This document shows, one piece after another, positions 8,281 through 15,296 of a DNA stretch of 34,989 nt (position 1 is its first letter; every line of letters starts with the position of its first letter). The notes beneath the pieces are model-generated. The model was not told the origin of the DNA, made no database searches, and worked only from the letters and a program-made list of their open reading frames with translations. The position numbers were made by a program, and so were the translations under genes. Source of the stretch: Pseudomonas sp. CBZ-4 (GTDB lineage Bacteria > Pseudomonadota > Gammaproteobacteria > Pseudomonadales > Pseudomonadaceae); the NCBI RefSeq assembly GCF_000346755.1, contig NZ_ANNV01000083.1:1-34989 (forward strand), written 5' to 3'.

Positions 8281-8778
8281 TTATTTGGCCTGGCGAAGCA
8301 CAAGCTGCGACAGACGAGTCTTGACTCGGAAGCAGAATTCACGAATTTGGAACTGATAAGCAGGCATGACCATGTAGTTCAAATCTGAGCCCAGTGAGTC
8401 TTTGACTTCCATGTATTTGGCAGTCTTGGCAGCAATGGCTTGGTATTCCGCCTCGTACTTCACGTAAGACGCTTTGTTGTAGAGCTTCAAGACATCCAGC
8501 TCTTTACGGCATTGCTCTGCGCGATTCTGGTTCAGGTTTGTGTCTGCTTCGGACTGATCCGCATCCGCTGAGGCAGCGGTTCGGGAGTCATAACTGGCGG
8601 CCGCAGGGGCTGCCTCGTACCGCACGGTGTAATTTGGTGGTGTCGAAGGTGCGACTTCAGGTGGTGCTTGCTGGACGACGGCAGGAGCTGGAGTCACTTC
8701 AGGCTTTTCTGGAGTTTTCGTCGCGCATCCCGCGAGGGCAAGTCCTACCACTACAACGATGCCACACATTTTATCCAT
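8281..8778 (-). CDS. Putative lipoprotein, unknown function
   Basis: A 165-residue predicted lipoprotein. With the ATG at 8778 as start, a hydrophobic segment IVVVVGLALAGC ends in a good lipobox and Cys18 would be lipidated. An upstream in-frame start at 8844 would put a charged leader before the signal and is less likely. The mature part begins with a Pro/Ala-rich linker (PEKPEVTPAPAVVQQAPPEV) that could span the periplasm, then a helical C-terminal half (KELDVLKLYNKASYVKYEAE) with two further Cys. Function not recognised. It lies between two tRNA-3'-end repeats (8137 and 9078), so it may be cargo of an older insertion. Confidence 0.72.
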   Translation of the reverse strand: MDKMCGIVVVVGLALAGCATKTPEKPEVTPAPAVVQQAPPEVAPSTPPNYTVRYEAAPAAASYDSRTAASADADQSEADTNLNQNRAEQCRKELDVLKLYNKASYVKYEAEYQAIAAKTAKYMEVKDSLGSDLNYMVMPAYQFQIREFCFRVKTRLSQLVLRQAK

Positions 8779-8920
8779 CGGTTTCACCAAAAAGTAATTA
8801 CGGCTGGCTGAGTCGTTAGGTTCTGGGTAAAAGTAAAAACTCAATGATCGAGTTTAGATTTTCTACCAGACTCAAGGCGCTCAGCCTCTCTTCCTTGAGT
8901 ACACAGACGAAGGATAGTAG

Positions 8921-8956
8921 TAAAAAAACAAAGAGATGACGAGAAAAAGCTCGTCA
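8921..8956 (-). terminator. Terminator-like hairpin in the leader region of the lipoprotein gene
   Basis: On the minus strand tgacgag pairs with ctcgtca (8937-8956) and is followed by a T-rich run ending at 8921. No minus-strand gene lies directly upstream, so it may be an attenuator in the leader of the gene at 8281-8778, or a relic of deleted DNA. The rest of 8779-9077 shows no gene that I can support. Confidence 0.35.
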
Positions 8957-9077
8957 GAAAAGCGACAAATTTGAGGGGATATTTACTGTGGGCCAAGCGG
9001 CACATGCACAGCGCAAAGCCCTTCAAATAGGCAAAGTTTAGGAGTGCCTATAAAAACTGTCGCACCTTGCCCAAACC

Positions 9078-9137
9078 CCAGAAACACAAAAGCCCCGCAT
9101 TGCGGGGCTTTTGTATGAATCTTGGCGGCAAACCAGG
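9078..9137. repeat. Near-perfect copy of the tRNA-Ser 3' end and terminator (island attachment site)
   Basis: Sixty bases identical to 15581-15640 except for two substitutions (tttgtatg for tttgtttg, ggcggcaaa for ggcgggaaa). It carries the last 15 bases of the tRNA gene plus its terminator hairpin. A direct repeat of a tRNA 3' end in the orientation of the intact gene is the classic far boundary of an integrated island. Confidence 0.88.
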
Positions 9138-9525
9138 CCGCCAAAGGGCTTTCCATTCGAACATTTCATGCTGACTCAGGCCGCGTCAGGAGGATTCAAC
9201 GGCCCGAGGTAGATAGGGCTGAAGCCGATATTCGGTTGCGAACACGGTTTCATATTCAGTCATGGCATCCGAGCAAATCGCGTCAGAAACGGGGGTACAG
9301 ACTGGGGTATCGTATGGAATTAGGGTATGGCGGAGAGGATATCAGTACTTTCACACGCTCCACTGCGGCAGATGCTGTTGGAAATGACAGTTTCTACCCG
9401 ATCGGACAAAAGACGTGCTGGCTGCCCTGCCCAAGGCGTGAACCGTATACGGTAGTTCCGCACGTATGGATCTGAGCAGGGTGTTGCAGGCAGCGCCTAT
9501 CGCGCAATCTACCGAAGGAACAGCA
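9138..9525. other. Island edge, no supported gene; reiterated ggggta motif
   Basis: This 388-base stretch between the attachment-site copy and the first island gene has a plus-strand open frame (9122-9475), but its translation has no family resemblance and no ribosome-binding site. Near 9291-9328 a short motif recurs three times (gggggta, ggggta, agggta), which could be integrase-arm or regulatory repeats. The A of the last ATG-proximal site, accgaaggaa, belongs to the gene at 9526. Confidence 0.4.
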
Positions 9526-9798
9526 ATGATCGACACCGTACACAACCAACGTCTAGTAAAGGCCTACGAACTCATTGATTTCATAGGAACGGCTACTGAC
9601 CTTGAAAGCCTCGTGCTGTTGTTTGGCAGAGCATACGGATACATCGAATCGCTTCGTGACACCAAGGTCTTGCCCAGTGGCACGTTTGCAAACATGGAGA
9701 AGCAAGCACGGGGGAACTTCGAAACGATCAACGCCCGCCTAGGAGCCAACGCCCGATCGCCTGAACTCGTAGCTCCATCGTGGAATACTAAAAAGTGA
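9526..9798 (+). CDS. Small hypothetical protein in the island
   Basis: A 90-residue soluble protein that I do not recognise. ATG at 9526 is chosen because gaaggaacagca gives a good ribosome-binding site; the longer frame to 9466 has none. The sequence is predicted helical (LVKAYELIDFIGTATDLES, FGRAYGYIESLRDT) with a polar C-terminus. It is the only plus-strand gene of the island and converges on the Shedu gene, with 228 bases between their ends that hold no gene I can support. Confidence 0.6.
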   Translation: MIDTVHNQRLVKAYELIDFIGTATDLESLVLLFGRAYGYIESLRDTKVLPSGTFANMEKQARGNFETINARLGANARSPELVAPSWNTKK

Positions 9799-10026
9799 GG
9801 CTGGGCTAGGATCCACATTTGAAGGGAAGATCAGTGAACGCAATTGGGCTTGGTTTGGCGGGGTACCTATCACAGAGGGATAGACGATGCTAGAAATGTT
9901 GCTTCCATCGTGAAAGAGATGCTCCCTGACAGCACGAGCCGGGCTCAGGAGCCCGAAGAAGCGATGCCTCCTTCAACGGCATGAACGCACAGCTGGATGA
10001 CGGGTAGCATGCCTTGCATGCGAGCA

Positions 10027-11181
10027 CTAAGCTTCATTCGCTGCGATGATGTGTTTTGCTCGTTCAAAAAGCTCATCGTAAGTCACTATCTCGGGCTGGA
10101 TTGTATTTCGACGAAATAATTCGAAGCTCCTGAGATGCTCCCGATTGACCCCGTGCTCGCCAACAAACTGCTCTAGGGAACCAATCACCACAAATGCTCT
10201 CGGGGAGTAGTTGAAAACTTCTTCAGCGGTGGGATATCCATTATCGTCAGTCAGCCGAACTGACTCCTTCAGAGTTTCTGCTGCAAGGGCCACAGTTCCC
10301 TGCACTTGAGCGACCGCGCCTGCAAGCTCATCCGAGGGTGCCCAGCAACCTTCACGATAACTCTTGTTTTTTAAAAGGCGCGTCTTGTGAGTTTTTATTT
10401 CGACAAAACAGAGGCTAGACGCCCAAGCCTTTGTCTTCAGAAGCGCATCCACTCTCTTCCCTGGCTGAGCGACATCATTACCTCTGACCGCTTGCTCTAG
10501 CTTCTTCCCATCGAGGCCGGACGCATATATGTAGCTAAGGCCGTAGCCGAATATCCAAGGATTTTTTTCAAAAAACTTTTGCCATAGGGCTTCCGGTGTA
10601 CAGCCTTTCCTTGATTGTATTTTTTGGAAGTAATCTTCATCCTCTAATAGGGACTTAAAGACTTCAAGCTGCTTTTTTCGGTATCCGATTGCGACTACGT
10701 CCTGCCTTGTTAGTGAGTTTTTCACGACCTCAGCAATCAGATCTTCGTTTTCCGTGACTAGTTGTTTTGCTTGGAGAGACGTCAGAGCGATTCGTCTCAG
10801 CTCTGAATCAGAAATATTGATTTGGCTCCCGCCCTCAAATGCAACCGCTTGGATATTGGCAAGAAACTCACAAAACCTACCAATTTCCTCTCCGACAAAC
10901 GAGAAACCACTGCCGTACGGTTGCCCGCTTTCCGAACTGAATTTTTGAATCGTCAGAACCTGAATCCTTCGAGTGTCCTCGAGGAACTTAGCCGATATAA
11001 AGGTCGCCGCTTCCGGTTTGTGCCGGAGCACAGCTTCGTCACGCTCGCGACCGTACTCATAGCCGTCTACCGATGGCAACACTTTGGACGCGATACGGAT
11101 AAGCCGCGATTTATCACCAAAGGAGGGAAGCGCGGGACTGATATATGTCTTTCCTGGCTTTGGATTCTGATAGTTATCCAT
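10027..11181 (-). CDS. Shedu anti-phage nuclease (DUF4263, SduA-type)
   Basis: A 384-residue protein whose C-terminal half is a DUF4263 / Shedu domain, the PD-(D/E)xK-like nuclease that alone makes up the Shedu anti-phage system. Visible marks are LWQKFFEKNPWIFGYGLSY (199-217), the catalytic Asp in KRVDALLKT (D245), FVEIKTHKT with E261 and K263, and the downstream ELAGAVAQVQGT with Gln residues (around 292-294). The N-terminal half (1-190) is variable, as in other Shedu proteins, where it is thought to sense or regulate. ATG at 11181 is chosen over an upstream start at 11238 because GGAGGAG lies eight bases before it. It is 181 bases downstream of the NUDIX gene and may be expressed with or separately from that operon. 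Base composition is visibly richer in A/T than the flanking chromosome, fitting acquired DNA. Confidence 0.9.
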   Translation of the reverse strand: MDNYQNPKPGKTYISPALPSFGDKSRLIRIASKVLPSVDGYEYGRERDEAVLRHKPEAATFISAKFLEDTRRIQVLTIQKFSSESGQPYGSGFSFVGEEIGRFCEFLANIQAVAFEGGSQINISDSELRRIALTSLQAKQLVTENEDLIAEVVKNSLTRQDVVAIGYRKKQLEVFKSLLEDEDYFQKIQSRKGCTPEALWQKFFEKNPWIFGYGLSYIYASGLDGKKLEQAVRGNDVAQPGKRVDALLKTKAWASSLCFVEIKTHKTRLLKNKSYREGCWAPSDELAGAVAQVQGTVALAAETLKESVRLTDDNGYPTAEEVFNYSPRAFVVIGSLEQFVGEHGVNREHLRSFELFRRNTIQPEIVTYDELFERAKHIIAANEA

Positions 11182-11309
11182 ACTCGAAACTCCTCCTGAC
11201 TTACGTTTAATCGTAAGCCGATCAGACCCTGCCAACAAGTGAACGCTTACCCGCTAAGCCGTATGCTGGGTAACCACACCCTAGATCTGGGCGGTAAGAC
11301 ACTTATCAT

Positions 11310-11342
11310 CGACGTATTAACGATGCGAGATACGTCGCATCG
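11310..11342. promoter_or_regulatory. Overlapping, mutually exclusive inverted repeats before the Shedu gene
   Basis: Two perfect inverted repeats share bases: cgacgta (11310-11316) with tacgtcg (11331-11337), and cgatgcga (11321-11328) with tcgcatcg (11335-11342). Only one hairpin can form at a time. The site is in the gap between the NUDIX stop and the Shedu start, about 130 bases before the latter. It could be an operator or an RNA switch; neither is demonstrated. Confidence 0.45.
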
Positions 11343-11362
11343 ATCGATAAGGAAAAGCTGGG

Positions 11363-11704
11363 CTAGTAACGAGCTAGGCCTTGGGGCCCGAATATGCGAT
11401 TGCCCACCACATGCGCAACATAGTAATGCTCGACCTCAAGCACATGACCTCCGTCCGGCATTCGCCAAGGAAACTCCTTCCGAGCGATGCAGCGTCCAAT
11501 GGATTTGACTTCGGTGCCGGTATCCTCTTGGAGCTCCCGCATAGCGGCGGCTTCAAATGACTCGTCATCCCTTAGCTGCCCCCCGGGCGTAGCCGAGCAG
11601 CTCATGCCTGCCCGCGCACCCGTCTTGTAAGAAATTTTAAACAGTAGGAGTCTCCGAGACTGGTTGACTAACAGGATGCGAGAAGCTAAACGGCGTCGCG
11701 GCAT
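11363..11704 (-). CDS. NUDIX hydrolase, probably C-terminally truncated
   Basis: A 113-residue NUDIX protein, a family that cleaves nucleoside diphosphates linked to another moiety (nucleotides, ADP-ribose, capped ends). The Nudix box is complete in spacing: G42-x5-E48-x7-R56-E57-x2-E60-D61-x-G63, with Asp where the last Glu often stands, so metal binding is likely kept. The preceding strand and GGQL turn are normal. The protein ends abruptly at FGPQGLARY, some 20-40 residues short of usual NUDIX domains, and the DNA beyond shows no continuation in the other frames, so it may be cut by recombination. ATG at 11704 has GGAGGT just upstream. It follows the DUF7002 gene by 20 bases in the same operon. 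Substrate not evident. Confidence 0.85.
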   Translation of the reverse strand: MPRRRLASRILLVNQSRRLLLFKISYKTGARAGMSCSATPGGQLRDDESFEAAAMRELQEDTGTEVKSIGRCIARKEFPWRMPDGGHVLEVEHYYVAHVVGNRIFGPQGLARY

Positions 11705-11724
11705 AATACCTCCGATGGATGACG

Positions 11725-12375
11725 CTAACCTATGACACCTAATACTTCGCTACCCTTCATCCGTCGAACCCCCACCACAAATTTAGCAATGTCGGGCACA
11801 GAGTAATCGACAACAAGCTCAACTACAGTTTTAACCGGCTTTCCTGAACGCTTGATAGGATAATCTGGAATTCTACGGAAAATGTCTGTACCGCGACGAT
11901 GCGGCATGGGCCAAGTATTGCCCGAGTTCATATGGCACAGCCAAATGGCTTCTGCATATGCGGGAATGAATGTCGCCGAATCCAGAGTCAGGACATCGTG
12001 CTCAAGCCTACGATAATCACGAGCGCCAAGCAGACCATGAAGGCGCTTTTCCTCAGCCCAAAAGAAAACTTTGCTGTTGATCAATTCATACCACTGACGG
12101 GGTGTCGTCCCGTCGGTGAGGGCCTTGATCAAGCGCCCCTCAGGCATGGGTTTCTGATCACGGAGCACTATGTGGGACGGGTCTCCAGCTCTCACATCCA
12201 TCTTTTCCCCACGATGTTCGCTCTCGTATCGAGCTCGGTCGCCACCTCCCACTGCGAGGTGATCCAGGACTGCTGTGGCACTCATCAAACCGCGCGTGCG
12301 AATGCTGTCCCAGGCGCCGCATTCGGCCATGTGGTAAACCCGAGGGTAAAGCTCGATCAACTTGCCCAGATCCAT
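11725..12375 (-). CDS. DUF7002 protein, possible DarT-like ADP-ribosyltransferase fold
   Basis: A 216-residue protein that I match to DUF7002. The N-terminus YHMAECGAWDSIRTRGLMSA (14-33) has the His followed by an sI..hGL pattern found in DarT (DUF4433) and other ADP-ribosyltransferase folds. A central VFFWAEEKRL (103-112) and a late strand TVVELVVDYSVPDI (183-196) follow; the latter, with E186, resembles the catalytic-Glu segment of DarT (AEfLV..vP..I). This makes an NAD-using transferase plausible, but it is inference from pattern. AGGAGATAATCA precedes the ATG at 12375, and only three bases separate it from the stop of the gene before, so translation is probably coupled. No partner macrodomain (DarG) is present. 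Confidence 0.75.
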   Translation of the reverse strand: MDLGKLIELYPRVYHMAECGAWDSIRTRGLMSATAVLDHLAVGGGDRARYESEHRGEKMDVRAGDPSHIVLRDQKPMPEGRLIKALTDGTTPRQWYELINSKVFFWAEEKRLHGLLGARDYRRLEHDVLTLDSATFIPAYAEAIWLCHMNSGNTWPMPHRRGTDIFRRIPDYPIKRSGKPVKTVVELVVDYSVPDIAKFVVGVRRMKGSEVLGVIG

Positions 12376-12378
12376 TGA

Positions 12379-14058
12379 TTATCTCCTGTCAGAACGTGCA
12401 GTCCAGTTACGTCGATCGATCAGCGATCGCAAATCACAGGGGTCTGGGTCTCGGGTAAACCGCGTGTTGATTAGAGACACAGGCGCCTGGGATACGCGTT
12501 CAAGCTCCTCCACAAACTTGATCGTATCCGAATGCAGCTGTTCGAATCGACGAGCGTTACGATTTGTGGCCTTGAGGTAATCCGCAAAGGTCAGAACAAT
12601 GTCCGTTGGTGCGTTGAGGGCGCACGCCTTTCGGAATTGATCCCACTCGAACCAGCCAACCTTCCGGTTACGGTTTGTTGTGGACGTTTTCTCAGCGGTG
12701 TTCAAAGCGTCGGCCTCAAGATCTGCAAATTGTGCAATTTCATCAAAAGTCGTCGGAAGCTTGAGCCTTCCCGAGATGTAGCCCTCGCTGCCATCGGGGT
12801 CGCCAACACGGATGGGCATGGGCCGAATGACCATTAGAATTTTTCGGACTCTGCTGGGGGATATCCCTGCCTCAGCGAGACATCCCGCAACATTGGTGTC
12901 CCGGGAGGTCACGTACGGATAGTCGCCATGAAAAATGCTCAATCCACTGCCCTGGGTACCTTCCAGCAGGATAGATTGACCACTGCGGTAAGCCTCCTCC
13001 AGACGGTCGGATGTAGAACCACGATAGTTTCCCGGAGTTCCCACGTACAGTCGCAGCTCATCTACATCCTTGGCCAACCTAATCGTCGCCTTACCCCGAC
13101 TCAAAATGCGCCGTGCAGCCGCAGCACCGCTTCCACTGCCGGTCGAGGCGATGGTGGAGACTAGATGCACTTGTTCTGCCTCACGGTCTGTTTCTTCAAT
13201 GATGGTTGCTTGGGGATCAATGAATAAGCGATCTGGGCCGATACCACATTCACTGATCTCTCTCAAAAGCCCAGGTAAATGAATTGTCATGCCAGGGCCT
13301 AAAAGCAGTCGCGCTGTCACATCACGCGATCCTGACGGCAAGTGATGATAAGTGAACGTGCCGACGGCACTCGCTACGGTATGCCCTGCGTTTGGGCCAC
13401 CGACGCGAACCATCACATCGTATTCACGCGCGAGGTACGCAACGATATTGCCTTTGCCCTCGCTTCCGTACTGCCCGCCAATGAGCACATCTACACACCT
13501 GATGCCGGGTGGTGTGTATAGATGCAAACGGGCAGCGACTCGCACGAGCGTGTCATTCGAGTCGGAGCGTTCGGTGTAGATACGGACGTCGGCATCATCT
13601 TTTAGCGCTTGGATTTCCGATTGATCGCTGAGTTGATTGACCTCGTCATACGGGGATGGATCGGACTCGCCCTCGACTCGCTTTGCGTAACGCTCGTGCA
13701 GCGTAGGGTCACTCGCGTAGAGGTGAACATGCACGAGATCGGCTCCGAAGGCCTGTCGAAACTGCAGCACCTGTTCGAGCGTATTCAGGTGATCAACAAC
13801 TAACGGTCGGCCAGCCTTTTCCTTGTCGCACATAACAAGGGTTTCCAGAAGCATCCACTGGTCGGAGTCGACATCATCGAGTTCGCGCCGCCGATCAAGC
13901 ATCTCTGGTTGTTCCATCCGTAGACGCCACTGAGGGTCATCAATGAATCGGCGATTGCTGACCACGGCAAAACCAAATTCCTTTTCCAACAAACTGGCCA
14001 ATCCACTCTTGCCGCTACAAGTCTTGCCGCTAATCACCACAATCTGCCGAGCTTCCAT
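12379..14058 (-). CDS. Fusion: P-loop kinase + adenylosuccinate synthetase-like (PurZ-like) domain
   Basis: A 559-residue two-domain protein. Residues 1-180 are a P-loop kinase with Walker A GKTCSGKS (11-18), related to the separate kinase encoded just upstream. Residues 188-559 are an adenylosuccinate-synthetase domain, about 370 residues against about 430 in housekeeping PurA. Kept motifs: PNAGHT (222-227, catalytic His226), LEGTQGSG (365-372, Gln369), YPYVTSRDTN (380-389), and TNRNRKVGW (461-469) of the aspartate-binding loop. Changed: the catalytic Asp of GDEGKG is Ser199 (GSEGKG), and the guanine-binding TKxD is TFAD (490-493), without Lys. Ser at the first site is what I recall from phage PurZ, which acts on dGMP; loss of the Lys suggests a nucleotide donor other than GTP. 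The real substrate is unknown. GGGAGA precedes the ATG at 14058, which lies three bases after the upstream stop. Confidence 0.9.
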   Translation of the reverse strand: MEARQIVVISGKTCSGKSGLASLLEKEFGFAVVSNRRFIDDPQWRLRMEQPEMLDRRRELDDVDSDQWMLLETLVMCDKEKAGRPLVVDHLNTLEQVLQFRQAFGADLVHVHLYASDPTLHERYAKRVEGESDPSPYDEVNQLSDQSEIQALKDDADVRIYTERSDSNDTLVRVAARLHLYTPPGIRCVDVLIGGQYGSEGKGNIVAYLAREYDVMVRVGGPNAGHTVASAVGTFTYHHLPSGSRDVTARLLLGPGMTIHLPGLLREISECGIGPDRLFIDPQATIIEETDREAEQVHLVSTIASTGSGSGAAAARRILSRGKATIRLAKDVDELRLYVGTPGNYRGSTSDRLEEAYRSGQSILLEGTQGSGLSIFHGDYPYVTSRDTNVAGCLAEAGISPSRVRKILMVIRPMPIRVGDPDGSEGYISGRLKLPTTFDEIAQFADLEADALNTAEKTSTTNRNRKVGWFEWDQFRKACALNAPTDIVLTFADYLKATNRNARRFEQLHSDTIKFVEELERVSQAPVSLINTRFTRDPDPCDLRSLIDRRNWTARSDRR

Positions 14059-14061
14059 GTA

Positions 14062-14601
14062 CTACGTCTCCCAGATATTCATGATCTGATCTGCAATTTC
14101 CAACGGGGTGTACTCTTCAGTGTCCAAAACTTTGTCTGCAAAACCTGCCAGCGAACGAGCACTTTGCTCGTTCGGGTGTAGTACGTTTGCCTGGTAGTCT
14201 TCGAGATGGCTTATGCCCCGCGCAGCGTACCGCTGGCTCAGAACTGAATCTGGCGCAACGATATGCACGTGCCTCACCGCATTGCCAAAACGGAGCCTGA
14301 ACAGCTCGACCTGTTTGGGCTTGCGGACTGCATCCAACAGCCAGTTATCGACAGCTGGCTGGGCTTTAAGCGCCGGGATCGCAACAGACTCGATGAGCCA
14401 GGAGAAGTCAGTTGCTCTGTCGAGAGCGTCCCCCAGTTCTTGAAGGTTACGGCGATCAAGTGGCTCATTGCGCACCGCCAATTGCGCCCGCAGGAAGGAG
14501 CCAGTGCTGATAGGAACAAACCCATATAATTCTTGGAGCGCGGCAGAAAGGGACGTTTTGCCACTGGCCATCGGGCCGCTTAAAAGAAGTAAGCGTCTCA
14601 T
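14062..14601 (-). CDS. P-loop kinase (nucleotide or dephospho-CoA kinase-like)
   Basis: A 179-residue P-loop kinase, first gene of the island operon. Walker A is GPMASGKT (9-16) with Lys and Thr intact. Similarity to the N-terminal domain of the next gene is visible along the length: shared LDRR, WLLD/VVDH, QVELFRLRFG/QVLQFRQAFG, VRHVHIVAPD/LVHVHLYASD and QRYAARG/ERYAKRV. The two therefore look like a tandem duplication. The fold resembles small-molecule kinases such as dephospho-CoA or (d)NMP kinases; the substrate is not readable. ATG at 14601 is chosen over an in-frame TTG at 14625; the ribosome-binding site is weak (AGGGA, 11 bases away). Confidence 0.86.
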   Translation of the reverse strand: MRRLLLLSGPMASGKTSLSAALQELYGFVPISTGSFLRAQLAVRNEPLDRRNLQELGDALDRATDFSWLIESVAIPALKAQPAVDNWLLDAVRKPKQVELFRLRFGNAVRHVHIVAPDSVLSQRYAARGISHLEDYQANVLHPNEQSARSLAGFADKVLDTEEYTPLEIADQIMNIWET

Positions 14602-15050
14602 GTGACAACGATCCCTGTATGGCAAATCAATATCACGATGAAGCTTAGCTGGCTCGGTTAAATTCGCGAGTTTTTTTTCTAACTACAAGTCGGCGTTAAA
14701 CTCGACGGACTTTATATAAACAGATCACGCGGCGTCACTCGACGATCGTGATTTACCAGCAACGGAAGAACACCTCAATGCGCCGGCTACCAGAAAACCG
14801 CGGCTTCACGTTTCCAGCCTCTATGCAGCGATTCATTGACAGCCTGGTAGCCGTGCTCCGCGACGCGTGCTGCGTGATGACGGAACACTTTTGGTCAACA
14901 TGGGTGACACATGTCGCCGTTTATGTGGAATAGAAAATCTATAGAAAAATACGCATATTTTTACGCTGAGCGTCATTCTGGAGCTGAGCGGAGGAGGTGT
15001 CTCGGGCTTTGAATTGTGCTGTCAGAAGGGAGCAAATATTGGTGTTGCGC
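14602..15050. other. Gene-free 449-base leader region of the island operon
   Basis: No gene that I can support lies here; a 61-codon plus-strand frame (14748-14933) has no family resemblance. Around 14640-14720 the sequence is A/T-rich and on the minus strand contains ttgtag, 18 bases, then aattta, a loose sigma-70-like arrangement that could drive the kinase operon. Just beyond it lies tttatataaag. These are only candidates. Confidence 0.35.
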
Positions 15051-15296
15051 TCAGTCTCCGCGGCCGTCATTCAGCCAGGATAGAACCCAGACCCCTATCC
15101 CAACAGGGACGGCATAAGCAACAGCCCCAGGAAATAAACCCGAAATATCAGACCAACCAAGTTGCCATACGCCAGCTTTATAGTAATTAATGGAAGCCCC
15201 CATAAATGTCGCAACAACACCCACCAAAAAAAATAAAAATACTACACATATCAAAAGCAATATAAATGCTTGAAACCTCGATTTAGGCTTAATCAC
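15051..15296 (-). CDS. Small two-helix membrane protein of the island
   Basis: An 81-residue predicted inner-membrane protein. Start at the GTG at 15296 is favoured by GGGAGA six bases upstream. The first hydrophobic segment (AFILLLICVVFLFFLVGVVA) is strong; a second (LFPGAVAYAVPVGIGVWVLS) lies near the C-terminus, with a polar loop containing two Trp between. I do not recognise the family. Size and shape would fit an immunity or effector-accessory protein, but nothing in the sequence proves that. The gene overlaps the integrase remnant on the other strand by four bases and reads away from the tRNA. Confidence 0.6.
   Translation of the reverse strand: MIKPKSRFQAFILLLICVVFLFFLVGVVATFMGASINYYKAGVWQLGWSDISGLFPGAVAYAVPVGIGVWVLSWLNDGRGD

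Noticed and set aside
11239..11508. Plus-strand frame starting MNAYPLSRMLGNHTLDLGGK
   Set aside because: The first 25 residues look faintly like a dihydropteroate synthase N-terminus, but the match ends at once, the frame runs antisense into the NUDIX gene and there is no ribosome-binding site.
12379..13497. Proof of a 2-aminoadenine (Z) genome pathway
   Set aside because: The companion phage genes DatZ, a Z-type polymerase and MazZ are not seen; only the substitutions in the synthetase hint at dGMP use, so I keep it as a hypothesis.
14748..14933. 61-codon plus-strand frame upstream of the island operon
   Set aside because: No ribosome-binding site, no family likeness, and the region has features of a promoter rather than coding DNA.
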